NCBI GenBank assembly: GCA_025463135.1
Contig: JAOAPY010000039.1
Coordinates: forward strand, 62,001 to 126,000
Origin: Acidobacteriota bacterium
GTDB taxonomy: Bacteria; Acidobacteriota; Blastocatellia; Pyrinomonadales; Pyrinomonadaceae
DNA length: 64,000 nucleotides
Reading direction: 5' to 3'
The position numbers and the translations under genes are program-made. The notes under the pieces were generated by a model. The model saw only the letters and a list, made by a program, of their open reading frames with translations, was not told where the DNA came from and ran no database searches. Positions within the stretch are counted from its first letter, which is position 1, and the number at the start of each line of letters is the position of its first letter. This document shows, in pieces, positions 51,276 to 61,647 of the stretch.

Positions 51276-53732
51276 TCACTCGTACCTTAATGACACCAGC
51301 GGGTCGACTTTCGTGGCACGTCGGGCCGGAAAATAACAAGCCAACAAAGCAACACCCGCTAAAACGCCGGACACAACAATAAAAGTCGGAGCATCGGTGG
51401 GCGTCACGCCAAACAGCAAACTGCTGATCAAGCGCGTGAGAGCAAACGCGCCGACGAGACCCAACACCTCTCCGGCGACGATCAACAAAAGACCCTGTTT
51501 CAAAACCAGTTTCAAGACGTCACTGACCTGAGCTCCCAAGGCCATGCGAATGCCCATTTCCTGGGTGCGCTGCGTCACCGCATAAGAAAGCAGACCGTAA
51601 ATTCCAACTGCCGCCAGCAACATTGCCAGAGCTCCAAATAATCCCATCAGCAACATATTCAGGCGCGGCTGAGCAATGCTGTCCGACACGATCTTTTCAA
51701 GAGTGTTGATGTCTGTAATCGGCTGATTGGGATCGATGCTTGCCACTGCCTGGCGCAGCGCCGGAACAAGCGCAGTTGGATCGTTATGTGTGCGCACCAG
51801 AATCGTCATGTCCGGCAAAGGCGCCTGCGCGGCGGGCACGTAGTAGGTCGGCTCGGACTCAGCGTTCAAGCCCGCGGACTTGACGTTGTGGGCGATACCG
51901 ACGATCTCAAATGATGTTAGTCGCCGGCCCTTCCAGATTCTTCCCGGCGGCCCCGGCTGGATGCGTTGACCCAACGCTTGCTCATGGGGAAAGAAGCGTC
52001 GCGCGAAAGCTTCGTTGACGATCACAACGCCGGGATGATCCTGATCGTCCTGCGCGGTGAACTCTCGGCCACTGATGATTTGCACGCCGACCGTGCGGAA
52101 GTAATCCCAGCTTATGGGTTCGAAATTTCCGCTGGGCCATTCACCCGCTTTAGGCGCAGGCCTTCCTTCAATCGCAAATGCGTCCCCCCAGTTCGCCTGC
52201 AGGGGATGGTCATAAGCGATGGCTGCCGATTCGACTCCCGGTAATCCCGAGATGCGCTCCAGCAGTTGATGGTAGAAGCTGTTTATCTGTGACGCTTCGG
52301 CATATTTGGATTGAGGCAACGTCAGGCTCAGCGACAAGACCCGGTCCGGTTTGAATCCGGGATCGACTTGTCTTAAACGCCAGAAGCTTTTGATCAGAAG
52401 GCCGGCGCTAATCACCAGCATCACGGCCATACTGACCTGAAAGACAACCAGAACCTGACGGAAGTGCTGACGACCAGCGCCTGGACCAGAGGTGCGGCGG
52501 CCCTGCTCGAGCGTCGATTGCAAATCAGGTTTCGCCGCGTGCCAGGCCGGCACCAAACCAAACACCAGACAGGTAACAACTGAAACCACCAGTGTGAAAC
52601 CAAGTACGCGCCAATCCAGCCGCACCTGCTCCAGGCGGGGAATGTCGGGTGGGATCAACTTCGTCATCGCCTCAATGCCGAGTCGGGCTACCGCGATACC
52701 CGCCGTCGTTCCCAGCAGCGAAAGTAATACGCCCTCCAAAAAGAACTGTCGCACCAAACGCGAACGTCCCGCGCCCAGCGCTGCTCGGATGGCGATCTCT
52801 TTGCTGCGGGCGGCGTGCTGTGCCAACAAGAGTCCGGCAATGTTGGCGCAGGCAATCAAGAGCACCAGACCAACGGCTGCCAGCAAAGTGATCAAGGCCG
52901 GCCTGACATTCCCTACCAGTTCATTCATGAAGGGATTAACGATGATCCCTTCGCCCTTATTGACGGCATATTCCTGTTCGAGTCGCGCACCGATCGTGTT
53001 CATCTCCTCTTGCGCCTGCGCAACGGTGATGCCCGGCTTGAGCCGGCCGACGACGCCCAGCACGTGCGAAGTCCGCCTGGCAGCCACTTCAGGACTAAAG
53101 GCCATGGGCATCCAGTATTGCGCCTGGTTTTGATCAAACGAGATTCTTCCGGACGTTGTGGGCCATGCGGGATAGACCCCGTTAGCCATCACACCAACAA
53201 CGGTGTACGTACGCCCGTCCAAAGTAATCGCTTTGTTAACAATTCCAGGGTCGGCGCCATAGCGGTGTTGCCAGAAAGCATGGCCAAGAATAACGACCTG
53301 CCCTTGGCCCGGTTCGTATTCATCCGGCAGAAACGAACGACCCAACCAAGGCTGAACGCCAACAACGGAAAAATATCCGGCGGCGACACGGGTTCCCATC
53401 AACTGTTCCGGCTCTCCATCGCCCGTTAGAGTCATTGTCGATGAGCCGAATGCCGCCATGTCTTCAAAGGTAGTGTTCTGCTTTTTCCAATCGAGAAAGT
53501 TAGCCGGCGTAGCACGCCAGCGCCCATGCTCCGGTACTTTCGCCCACAGCGAAACCAGGCGATCAGGATTGTTGTAAGGCAGCGGACGAAGCATCACTCC
53601 ATTGACCACGCTGAAGATCGCGGTGTTGGCGCCGATGCCCAGCGCCAGGGTGATCACCGCCATGACACTGACGCCCGGGTGTTTCAGGAGCATGCGCGCG
53701 CCGTAGCGCAGGTCGTGGAGAAGATTGCTCAT
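51276..53732 (-). CDS. ADOP-family permease, copy 10 of 14
   Basis: 818 residues, start MSNLLHDLRYGARMLLKHPGV with AGAGAGA before ATG 53732. First coupling motif [19 protein letters not shown]; second [19 protein letters not shown]. The second periplasmic domain has FFPHEQALGQRIQPG, and the first has a loop YPAWPTTSGRISFDQNQAQ. Ends with TGA instead of the usual TAG, followed immediately by the copy 9 ribosome site, with no repeat between them. Confidence 0.93.
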   Translation of the reverse strand: MSNLLHDLRYGARMLLKHPGVSVMAVITLALGIGANTAIFSVVNGVMLRPLPYNNPDRLVSLWAKVPEHGRWRATPANFLDWKKQNTTFEDMAAFGSSTMTLTGDGEPEQLMGTRVAAGYFSVVGVQPWLGRSFLPDEYEPGQGQVVILGHAFWQHRYGADPGIVNKAITLDGRTYTVVGVMANGVYPAWPTTSGRISFDQNQAQYWMPMAFSPEVAARRTSHVLGVVGRLKPGITVAQAQEEMNTIGARLEQEYAVNKGEGIIVNPFMNELVGNVRPALITLLAAVGLVLLIACANIAGLLLAQHAARSKEIAIRAALGAGRSRLVRQFFLEGVLLSLLGTTAGIAVARLGIEAMTKLIPPDIPRLEQVRLDWRVLGFTLVVSVVTCLVFGLVPAWHAAKPDLQSTLEQGRRTSGPGAGRQHFRQVLVVFQVSMAVMLVISAGLLIKSFWRLRQVDPGFKPDRVLSLSLTLPQSKYAEASQINSFYHQLLERISGLPGVESAAIAYDHPLQANWGDAFAIEGRPAPKAGEWPSGNFEPISWDYFRTVGVQIISGREFTAQDDQDHPGVVIVNEAFARRFFPHEQALGQRIQPGPPGRIWKGRRLTSFEIVGIAHNVKSAGLNAESEPTYYVPAAQAPLPDMTILVRTHNDPTALVPALRQAVASIDPNQPITDINTLEKIVSDSIAQPRLNMLLMGLFGALAMLLAAVGIYGLLSYAVTQRTQEMGIRMALGAQVSDVLKLVLKQGLLLIVAGEVLGLVGAFALTRLISSLLFGVTPTDAPTFIVVSGVLAGVALLACYFPARRATKVDPLVSLRYE

Positions 53733-53922
53733 GATGTCTCTCTGGTCTTTGGTCTTTGGTTTTTGGTCTTTGACTTTGGTCTTTGATCATTGGTCCTTAG
53801 ATCTTTGTTTCTGGTTTTTGGGTTTGTCTCATTCTCACCCGGTTTCAACCGGGTGGATGGGAATGAGACGAAACCCAAAATCAAAAACCCAAGACCCAAG
53901 ACCCAAGATCTAAGACCAGTCC
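53733..53922. repeat. 190-bp spacer: opposed heptamer arrays around a CCGGTTTCAACCGG hairpin
   Basis: TTTGGTC-type units (53740-53822) face GACCCAA/CCAAAAT-type units (53870-53920). The centre 53828-53867 is a CTCATTCTCACCCGG hairpin. The whole spacer can fold as one long imperfect stem. Confidence 0.85.
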
Positions 53923-56322
53923 TCATTCATATCTCAGTGCCACCAGCGGATCGACTTTCGTTGCCCGTCGCGCCGGGATGTAGCAGGCCAGCAACGCGAC
54001 CACCAGTAATGCGAGAGCGACCAGCACAAACGTGGTCGCGTCAGTCGTCGAAACTCCAAATAAGAGACTTGCCAGCAAACGCGTCAGCGCGAATGCTCCG
54101 GCCAACCCCAGCGCTATCCCCACCACCACGAGCTTTAGTCCCTCGCCCATGAACAGCTTCAACACATCGCGCCTCTGCGCGCCGATGGCCATGCGAATTC
54201 CCACCTCATGCGTGCGTTGCACTACCGTGTACGAGGTCACGCCATACACACCAATCGCGGCCAGCAACATAGCGAGCCCGGCGAAAATAGAAAGCAACCC
54301 GGTGCTGAATCGTTTCGGTGAAACTTCACGGGCCAGGACGTCGTCGAGCGTGGCGATTTCCGTAACCGGGAGGTCTTTGTCCAGCGCGTGAATTTCGCGC
54401 GTGATAGCGGCAACCAGGTTTTGCGGATCAGCGTTGGTGCTGCGCACTGAGAGCACCGCGTTTCGCTGCGCCGCCCGACCCATGGGTGTGTAGATCTTGA
54501 TCAGCGGTTTGGCATCCGACCCATAAATTTTTACTTCCTTCACTACGCCGATGACTTCGTGCCAGACGGGGCTGTCGTACTTGATGTGCTTGCCCACTGC
54601 TTCCTGATTGGGCCAGAAACGTCGCGCGAGATTCTCGTCGATTAAGAGCACAGGCTTGCCCTGCTGATCCTCGTCGCGGGTAAAGGTCCGGCCTTTGACG
54701 ATGGGGATTTTCATCGTCTTGAAATAGTCGGCACTGACGATGGACCAATCGACATTGTTCAATTCGTCCTGCTGTAGTGGGGCTTGTCCTTCGGCAAAGA
54801 TGTCGTTGGTCCAACCGCTGCCGAAGCCCGGTAACTCTGCCGAGAGAGTGGCCGACTCAACGCCCGGTTGGGCCCCCACCTGGTCCAGTATCTGTTGCAA
54901 CAGCCGAGCCAGTTCCCCCGGTCCTCGATATCTGCCGCGCGACACTTTGAGGTCCATCGTCAGCACATTGTGCGGCTCGAAACCAACCGGCGAGGTGGAC
55001 AAACGCAACATGCTCTTGAGCAGCAGTCCGGCGCCGGCCAGCAGGGCGACTGAGAGCGCAACTTCGGCGATCACCAGCGCGCCGCGCAGTCTCTTTCCTT
55101 CTCTCTCACTCGTGGTCGCACCGCTGTCCTTGAGGGTTTCCTGCAGCTCTGCTTTGGAGAAACGCCAGGCGGGTGCCAAACCAAACAGAAGTCCACTCAA
55201 CACTGAAACCAGCAGATTGAATCCCAGCACCTGATAGCTGAGGTGCAACCCGTCGAGCCGGGGAATCGTTTCGTGTGCTACTCGGGCCAGCAGCGCTGTG
55301 CTCCATGAGGCCAGCAGCAAAGCGAACAGTCCGCCTGCCAATGACAGCAGCAGACTCTCAATCAACATCTGCCTGATGATGCGGACCCGCGTGGCGCCGA
55401 GTGCGGCGCGCACCGCGAACTCTTTTCTTCTGGTGGCCGCGCGCGCCAACAGCAGGTTCGCAACGTTGGCACAGGCAATCAGCAGCACCAGGCCGACGGC
55501 GCCGAAAAGAATCAGCAGTGCGGGGGCGACATTTCCGGTGATGCTGTCTTGCAGCGAGATCACATTCACGCGGTCGGCGCCCGCGTTCGTTACCGGATAT
55601 TCGCGCGCCAGTTGCTGAGCTATGCCGTTGATTTCGGCACGCGCCTGTTCGATCGTCACTCCAGGCCGAAGTCGCGCGATTACGTTTCCGGCAATGCGCA
55701 CGTCTCGCTGCTTCCAGTCCTGCGGGCCAACCGGCAGCCACAATGGCGGTGGTCCCTGATGCACGAAGCTTCGGGGCATCACGCCAATCACCGCGTAAGC
55801 CCGATCGTCGAGCATGATCGTCTTGCCCACGATACTCGGGTCACCGCCAAATTGGTTTTGCCAGAAACTCTGGCTCAGTATCGTCACCGGTCCGGCGCCC
55901 GGCTTGTCATCATCCGCGGTAAATGATCGTCCCAGCAGTGGCGTTACTCGCATCACTTTGAAATAGTCGGCCGCCACCATGCGCGCATTCAGGTTCAACG
56001 GTTGGTCCGTGCCGGTCATCGTGACGGACCAGCCGCGAAACGTCGACATCGCTTCAAAGCTCTTGCTGCGCTCGCGCCAATCGACAAAGTTGGGATAGGA
56101 CGGCCAGCGACTGGCGACGTCCGGACCGGATTCATTCATCCACACCAGTCGATCCGGTTCCGCGTAGGGCAGTGGCCTTAACAACACGGCATTGATGACA
56201 CTGAACATGGCCGTGTTGGCGCCGATACCCAGCGCCAGCGTAACGAGGGCCAGCGCGGTGAGGCTGCGGCGCTTAAGCAGGCTGCGCACGCCATAGCGAA
56301 TGTCCTTTATTAATGAGTCCAT
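53923..56322 (-). CDS. ADOP-family permease, copy 11 of 14
   Basis: 799 residues, start [21 protein letters not shown] at ATG 56322; only AAAAG lies upstream, part of a heptamer-rich spacer, so translation may be weak. First coupling motif [19 protein letters not shown]; second [19 protein letters not shown]. The second periplasmic domain has [15 protein letters not shown]. Linker [18 protein letters not shown] is acidic/basic rather than Gly-rich. Ends [13 protein letters not shown]. Confidence 0.93.
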   Translation of the reverse strand: MDSLIKDIRYGVRSLLKRRSLTALALVTLALGIGANTAMFSVINAVLLRPLPYAEPDRLVWMNESGPDVASRWPSYPNFVDWRERSKSFEAMSTFRGWSVTMTGTDQPLNLNARMVAADYFKVMRVTPLLGRSFTADDDKPGAGPVTILSQSFWQNQFGGDPSIVGKTIMLDDRAYAVIGVMPRSFVHQGPPPLWLPVGPQDWKQRDVRIAGNVIARLRPGVTIEQARAEINGIAQQLAREYPVTNAGADRVNVISLQDSITGNVAPALLILFGAVGLVLLIACANVANLLLARAATRRKEFAVRAALGATRVRIIRQMLIESLLLSLAGGLFALLLASWSTALLARVAHETIPRLDGLHLSYQVLGFNLLVSVLSGLLFGLAPAWRFSKAELQETLKDSGATTSEREGKRLRGALVIAEVALSVALLAGAGLLLKSMLRLSTSPVGFEPHNVLTMDLKVSRGRYRGPGELARLLQQILDQVGAQPGVESATLSAELPGFGSGWTNDIFAEGQAPLQQDELNNVDWSIVSADYFKTMKIPIVKGRTFTRDEDQQGKPVLLIDENLARRFWPNQEAVGKHIKYDSPVWHEVIGVVKEVKIYGSDAKPLIKIYTPMGRAAQRNAVLSVRSTNADPQNLVAAITREIHALDKDLPVTEIATLDDVLAREVSPKRFSTGLLSIFAGLAMLLAAIGVYGVTSYTVVQRTHEVGIRMAIGAQRRDVLKLFMGEGLKLVVVGIALGLAGAFALTRLLASLLFGVSTTDATTFVLVALALLVVALLACYIPARRATKVDPLVALRYE

Positions 56323-56449
56323 AACTTTTGGTCTTTGGATTTTGGCCTTTGGTCTTTGGATTTATCTCATTCACACGCGGTTTCAACCGGGTAGAAACCA
56401 CTCGCGCCGCCTGATTTCCGGTACAAGCAAAATCGAAGGACCAACTCTG
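56323..56449. repeat. Spacer with TTTGGTC units and degraded CATTC hairpin
   Basis: TTTGGTC/TTTGGAT units at 56328-56362, then CTCATTCACACGCGG and CCGGGTAG (about 56366-56393), a decayed member of the CCGGTTTCAACCGG hairpin family. Confidence 0.7.
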
Positions 56450-58912
56450 CTACTCGTACCGCAGCGCCACCAGCGGATTGACCCTCGTGGCTCTGCGCGC
56501 CGGGACCAGGCAAGCTACAAACGCCACCAGCGCCAGCAACAAAGGAACCGCAATGAAAATCGTCATGTCATAAGCGCTCACGCCGATCAAAACTGACGAG
56601 AGCACGCGCGACAACCCCAGCGACAATACAAATCCGATGACGATGCCGATCACCGCCAGCTTCATTCCCTGAATGGTGATCATTTTCAACACGTCCGCTC
56701 GTTTCGCGCCCAGCGCCATGCGAATACCAACCTCGCGCGTGCGCTGGGAAACGACATAGGCCATCACGCTGTAGAGCCCAACCGCGGATAACAACAGCGC
56801 GACTAAAGCAAACGCCAGCGACAAAGTGGCCGCCATGTTCGGCGCCCAGAGAGGCCAACTCATATGCTCGTTCATCGTCTTTATCGCGAATAAAGGAATG
56901 CGGCGATCGAGGGCCTCAACTTCTGTGCGAATCGCACCCACCAAACTGTGCGGATCGCCGGCGGTACGCACCATCAGGGTCATGCCGTCCGCACCGCGCT
57001 GGGCCATGGGCGAGTAGTAATAGGGTCGAGGATCTTCGGCGAGCGCGCGATATTTGCCTGTCTTGGCTATGCCGACGACTTCGAGCGCATTGGGACTGTT
57101 GGGACCGACAAAAATGTGTTTACCGAGCGCGCTTTCTCCCGGCCAAAGCATCTGCCCCATCCGCTCGTTAACAATGATGACGCGCTGCGCGCCCTTACGA
57201 TCGCGTTCGTCAAAATCGCGACCGGCCAGCAGAGGGATTTGCAAAGTCTTGAAGTGACCCGGGCTGACAACATTATTCATGATGTTGCGGCCCGCGCTGC
57301 CGGGCGCCAGTTGTTCGCCCTCTTTGAGGATTGGACCATTCGAGTTTGAGCTATCACTCAAAGGTACCAGCCGCCCCACACTCGCCGCCTGGACGCCCGG
57401 CAAACTGCCGGCGCGTTCCACTATCTGCGTAAAAAAGTTTTTGGTCCGAGCTTCGTCATAGCCGATCAGTTGTGGGTTCAATGAAACCAACAGCACGCCC
57501 TGCGGATTAAAACCCGGATCCATTTTTTGCGCGTTGCGAAAACTCTTGATGAAGAGACCGCCGCACACGAGCACCACGAGCGACAACGTCACCTGGGCCA
57601 CCACCAATGAGTTGCGCAAGGTGAAGCGACGGGCTTTTCCTGTCCGGTCGCCGCCGGCATATCCTTTCAACACCGGCACGATATCGGGGTTCGAAGCGTG
57701 CCAGGCCGGGGCCAGGCCAAAGACGAGTCCGGTAGCGAGCGAGACGACGAGAGTAAAGACCAGGGCTCGACCATCGAGCGCAAAGAAATCGTTGAGCATG
57801 TTGTAGGGCAGGTCGGGAACAAAGGCCTGCATCAGCCCCGTCACCCAATACGCCAGCAAAAGCCCCAGGCCGCCACCGAGAATTGAAAGCAGCAGACTCT
57901 CCGTCATTAGCTGTCTGATCAAACGCCCGCGTCCGGCGCCGAGCGCCAGGCGCACACCGATCTCTTTGCGACGCGAGGCGGCGCGGGCCAGCAGCAGATT
58001 CGCAACGTTCGCACAGGCGATCAGCAGAATCAGTCCAGTGATCGCCAGCGCGATCGCCGCGCCACTTTTCATGATCGGCGCCGCCTCGTCCCAACGGCCA
58101 TCGATCTCTGTCTTCACTACGGCGCGAGTTGTGCCGGCGCGATTATCGGGATAGGTCTGATTCAAGCGTTGCGCAATCGCAGACATTTCCGCCGAAGCCT
58201 GGGCCAGCGTTACGCCGGGCTTCAAACGTCCCACCACTGTCATCCAGTGACTGCCGCGCTCGCTCAATAATTTTGGGTCGCGTCGCAGTTCTTCGGCCAT
58301 CGCCATCGGCGCCCAAAAATCCAATGACAAACCAAACTTCGTTCCCCTGAAAGATTCCGGGGTGATCCCGATCACGGTGTAAGAGCGATTGTTGAGTTCG
58401 AGCGTTTTGCCGACGATGTTTGGATCAGAGCCCAAGCGACGCTGCCATAGGCTGTAGCTGAGCAAGACGACGGGATGGGCGCCCAGGGCCTTGTCTTCAT
58501 CCGCCGCGAATGAACGACCGAGCACCGGCTTGACGCCCAACATGTCAAAGTAATTGCCGCTGACGACCTGGCCCCAGATTACATCGTTCTGGTTTTGCGT
58601 GCTGATTGCCGCCTGGGTCATGTCTTCGCCTACCAGATTTTCAAATACCGTGCTCTGGTCGCGATACTCGACAAAATCCGGATAGGAAAAGGTGTCCGTC
58701 GAGCCGCGATCGTCGGTGGTCTCGAAGGGACGGACCAGGCGACCGGGCTCCGCCACGGGAAGGGGTCGCATAAGAAAGGCGCTCACTCCGCTGAAGATTG
58801 CCGTGTTCGCGCCAATCCCCAGGGCCAGCGCCAGCACCGCCACGATCGTGACGCCGGGCGATTTCAACAGCAGGCGGATTCCGTAACGAAGATCTTTGAT
58901 GAATGTGTTCAT
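56450..58912 (-). CDS. ADOP-family permease, copy 12 of 14
   Basis: 820 residues from ATG 58912, starting MNTFIKDLRYGIRLLLKSPGV. The frame continues to 59017 but there translates AAAGAAC heptamers (KNKEQRTKNKEQRAEYKTK) and is rejected; no clear ribosome site. First coupling motif [19 protein letters not shown]; second [19 protein letters not shown]. The first periplasmic domain carries ETTDDRGSTDTFSYPDFVEY, and the second LWPGESALGKHIFVG. C-terminus [13 protein letters not shown] has Asn for Asp. Sequence wording differs from its neighbours and suggests a separate subgroup. Confidence 0.92.
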   Translation of the reverse strand: MNTFIKDLRYGIRLLLKSPGVTIVAVLALALGIGANTAIFSGVSAFLMRPLPVAEPGRLVRPFETTDDRGSTDTFSYPDFVEYRDQSTVFENLVGEDMTQAAISTQNQNDVIWGQVVSGNYFDMLGVKPVLGRSFAADEDKALGAHPVVLLSYSLWQRRLGSDPNIVGKTLELNNRSYTVIGITPESFRGTKFGLSLDFWAPMAMAEELRRDPKLLSERGSHWMTVVGRLKPGVTLAQASAEMSAIAQRLNQTYPDNRAGTTRAVVKTEIDGRWDEAAPIMKSGAAIALAITGLILLIACANVANLLLARAASRRKEIGVRLALGAGRGRLIRQLMTESLLLSILGGGLGLLLAYWVTGLMQAFVPDLPYNMLNDFFALDGRALVFTLVVSLATGLVFGLAPAWHASNPDIVPVLKGYAGGDRTGKARRFTLRNSLVVAQVTLSLVVLVCGGLFIKSFRNAQKMDPGFNPQGVLLVSLNPQLIGYDEARTKNFFTQIVERAGSLPGVQAASVGRLVPLSDSSNSNGPILKEGEQLAPGSAGRNIMNNVVSPGHFKTLQIPLLAGRDFDERDRKGAQRVIIVNERMGQMLWPGESALGKHIFVGPNSPNALEVVGIAKTGKYRALAEDPRPYYYSPMAQRGADGMTLMVRTAGDPHSLVGAIRTEVEALDRRIPLFAIKTMNEHMSWPLWAPNMAATLSLAFALVALLLSAVGLYSVMAYVVSQRTREVGIRMALGAKRADVLKMITIQGMKLAVIGIVIGFVLSLGLSRVLSSVLIGVSAYDMTIFIAVPLLLALVAFVACLVPARRATRVNPLVALRYE

Positions 58913-59098
58913 TTTGGTTTTGTACTCGGCTCTCTGTTCTTTGTTCTTTGTTCTTTGTTCTTTGTTCTTTGTTCTCCGACCGGGGTCTGGCTTGGTTTCC
59001 TGGTTATTCAGATTCATGTGCCGCTACAAAAACAAAGTACCAAGCACCAAGAACGAAGAACACAAATTCAAAAACCAAAGACCAAAGACTTAAGACCA
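58913..59098. repeat. 186-bp spacer of opposed TTTGTTC and GACCAAA heptamer arrays
   Basis: At least six TTTGTTC/TTGTTCT units (58937-58978) face AAGAACG, CAAGAAC and AAAGACC units (59038-59096). It lies between the copy 12 start and the copy 13 stop. Confidence 0.85.
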
Positions 59099-61501
59099 TC
59101 ATTCGTAGCGCAGCGCCACGAGCGGATCGACCTTCGTCGCTCGTCTGGCCGGCAGGTAACATGCCAGCAGCGCCACCGCGATCAAGAGCAAAGAAATCCC
59201 CGCAAAAGTCAGCGGGTCGGTCGTGCTCACCTGATAGAGCAAACTGGCTATTAAGCGCGTCAATAGCCACGCGGAGACGAGCCCCAACCCCACGCCCGTC
59301 AGGACCAGAAGCATTCCCTGCTTTAAGACCAGGCCCAGGATGTCGCCCATTTGCGCGCCCAACGCCATGCGAATGCCAATTTCCTGCGTTCGTTGATTGA
59401 CCAGATAACTGATCACGCCATACAGACCAATCATCGTCAGCACGAGAGCTAACGAGGCGAAGATTCCCATGAGGGCCATCAGGAATTTTCGATCGGCCAC
59501 CGTGCGATTCACGAGAAACTCGACGGTGCGGACTTTCCACATTGGTTGATCCGGATCGATTTTCCAGACAGCCTGGCGCACCGACTCAGCGAGACTCAAA
59601 GGTTCGACACTGGTGCGGATCACGACAGATGAAAAGATGCCCGGGTTCTGACTGAAGGCGCTGTACATCTGCGGCTTTGTTTCCTCTTCCAGCCAGTAGT
59701 GTTTGGCGTCGCCTACCACACCGATGACGGTCCCCGTCGTCCCATCGTCAGCCAATTTGATCTGCTTGCCGAGCGGATCCTGATTGGGCCAGAAGCGGCG
59801 CGCCATGGTTTGATTGATGATGAAAACGATCGGCGTCTTGAGTTGGTCCTGGTCGTTGAAGAGACGACCTTTGACGAAGGGGATGCCGATGGTTTCGAAA
59901 TAATTCGGCATCGCCGTATTGATCATCACCTGGGGTTCCTGACCTTTCTGCGGGGGCTCGCGATCAGGCAGGATGATCGGGCTGGTACCGCCGTTGCCGC
60001 TGAAGGGCAAAGCTCGCACCAGCGCTACCGACGTCACGCCGGGCACTTGCTGGATTTTCTCGGCTACCTGCCGGTGAAAATTCCATTGGACGGCGGGCTC
60101 TTTGTATTTATTGCGCGGGAGCCGGTATTCGAGACTGAGCAGTCGCTCCGGTTTGAAGCCAACGTCGACGCGGAGCAGCTTGTCAAAGCTGCGTATTAAC
60201 AGTCCGGCGCTGACGAGCAGAAGCAGGGAAAGCGCAACCTGGCCCACGACGAAACCACTACGCACACGGTTCCACCTAGCTCCTCCACCACTGCCGCGCG
60301 CGCCTTCTTTCAAGAACGACTGCAACTGCGGTCTTGCCAACTGCAAGGCGGGCACCAAACCAAAAAGCCAACCAGTCAATACTGAGACTGCCAGTCCGAA
60401 CAGCAACACGCGTGTTTCCAGTGTGACGCTTTCCGCGCGCACGAAGTTTTGCGGCAACTTGAGCAGCGCATACAAACCCCAGTACGCGAGTAACAAGCCA
60501 ACCGCGCCGCCGACCAAACTAATCAGAGTCGTCTCAGTCAACAGTTGACGAATGAGCCGCCAGCGGCTTGCCCCCAGGGCCGCGCGCACTGCTATCTCCC
60601 TTTGCCGCGCCAGTCCGCGGGCCAAAAGTAGATTCGCCAGGTTCGCGCAGGCGATAAGCAGAATCACGCCGACAGCCGCGAACAACAACCAAAGCATCGG
60701 CCGAATATCGCCCACCACCAAATCGCGAAAAGATTCCAACCTGGCGCTGCGACCAGCGTTCTCTTTCGGATATGCCTGGGCCAATCGGCCGGCAATCGTG
60801 GCTGCTTCGGCTTGTCCCTGTGACAAGCTGATGCCTGGCTTTAGATGGCCCATGCCAAACAGGAACCGCGCCTCTCGTTGGCCGGTGTTGCCGGGATAAT
60901 TCGACATCGGCATCCATACTTCGACTTCAACATCGAGGGGATTTTTGAAGCTGGCGGACACCACGCCGATCACGCTGTAAGGCTCGCCATTCAGGATCAG
61001 CTTTCTGGATCCCAGATTGCGATCGCTGTTCAAGCGTTCCTGCCAGGTCTTCTCGTTAATGACTGCCACTTTCTCCGCGCCCTGACGGTCCTCGCCGTCA
61101 GCAAACGTTCGTCCGAGCAGGGGGGAGAGATTGAAGACTTTGAAAAAATTTGCCGAGACAAAAGCGCCGCGCACTCGATCGGGCCGTTCGCCGCCCGTCA
61201 GGTTGACACTCTGAGTCTGAAAGGCAGCCAGGTCCTCGAACGCGGTGGCGCCAGCCTGGAACTCCTGCGCTTCCGGAATCGATAGTCCGTCGCGCTCGCC
61301 GGCGGAATCGGTGGTGGAAAGGACCACCAGTCGATCGGAATTGTGATAGGGCAAAGAGCGCAACAAGACAGCATTGACCACGCTGAAGATCGCGGTGTTG
61401 GCGCCGATACCCAGCGCCAGTGTGATCACGGCCACGATTGTGAATAGCGGCTTCTTTGCCAGCATGCGCGCGCCGTAACGCAGGTCTTGTTGCAGTATCA
61501 T
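59099..61501 (-). CDS. ADOP-family permease, copy 13 of 14
   Basis: 800 residues from ATG 61501 (GGGAGGG upstream; the frame to 61525 begins within a repeat arm). Start MILQQDLRYGARMLAKKPLF. First coupling motif [19 protein letters not shown]; second [19 protein letters not shown]. The second periplasmic domain has FWPNQDPLGKQIKLA. Linker LKEGARGSGGGARWNRV resembles that of copy 5. FtsX helix residues read MIGLYGVISYLVNQRT. Ends [13 protein letters not shown]. Confidence 0.93.
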   Translation of the reverse strand: MILQQDLRYGARMLAKKPLFTIVAVITLALGIGANTAIFSVVNAVLLRSLPYHNSDRLVVLSTTDSAGERDGLSIPEAQEFQAGATAFEDLAAFQTQSVNLTGGERPDRVRGAFVSANFFKVFNLSPLLGRTFADGEDRQGAEKVAVINEKTWQERLNSDRNLGSRKLILNGEPYSVIGVVSASFKNPLDVEVEVWMPMSNYPGNTGQREARFLFGMGHLKPGISLSQGQAEAATIAGRLAQAYPKENAGRSARLESFRDLVVGDIRPMLWLLFAAVGVILLIACANLANLLLARGLARQREIAVRAALGASRWRLIRQLLTETTLISLVGGAVGLLLAYWGLYALLKLPQNFVRAESVTLETRVLLFGLAVSVLTGWLFGLVPALQLARPQLQSFLKEGARGSGGGARWNRVRSGFVVGQVALSLLLLVSAGLLIRSFDKLLRVDVGFKPERLLSLEYRLPRNKYKEPAVQWNFHRQVAEKIQQVPGVTSVALVRALPFSGNGGTSPIILPDREPPQKGQEPQVMINTAMPNYFETIGIPFVKGRLFNDQDQLKTPIVFIINQTMARRFWPNQDPLGKQIKLADDGTTGTVIGVVGDAKHYWLEEETKPQMYSAFSQNPGIFSSVVIRTSVEPLSLAESVRQAVWKIDPDQPMWKVRTVEFLVNRTVADRKFLMALMGIFASLALVLTMIGLYGVISYLVNQRTQEIGIRMALGAQMGDILGLVLKQGMLLVLTGVGLGLVSAWLLTRLIASLLYQVSTTDPLTFAGISLLLIAVALLACYLPARRATKVDPLVALRYE

Positions 61502-61515
61502 TTCTTTTCCCTCCC

Positions 61516-61642
61516 GGGACCGCACGCATCCTGCGTGCTGTGTTTGCCAAAGAAAGCACGGGTGCTTGGGTTGCCAAGGTTAAAAGTCGATCCCAGTCCG
61601 CTCCTTTCCCAGGAGCTCAGCACGCAGGAGGCGTGCGGTCCC
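61516..61642. repeat. GGACCGCACGC element (127 bp)
   Basis: Inverted ends GGGACCGCACGCATCCTGCG and CGCAGGAGGCGTGCGGTCCC, with about 80 bp inside. Its right end is 5 bp from the copy 14 stop, its left end at the copy 13 ribosome site. Confidence 0.85.
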
Positions 61643-61647
61643 AGGGA

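Noticed and set aside
58913-59017. N-terminal extension of permease copy 12 (KNKEQRTKNKEQ)
   Set aside because: Reads a TTTGTTC array; all other copies start with the (M)-x-x-x-x-x-D-x-R-(Y/F) amphipathic segment found at ATG 58912.
27414-61647. Sigma-54 promoters upstream of the permease genes
   Set aside because: By eye no spacer has a convincing TGGCAC-N5-TTGC pattern on the minus strand; a scored scan would be needed.
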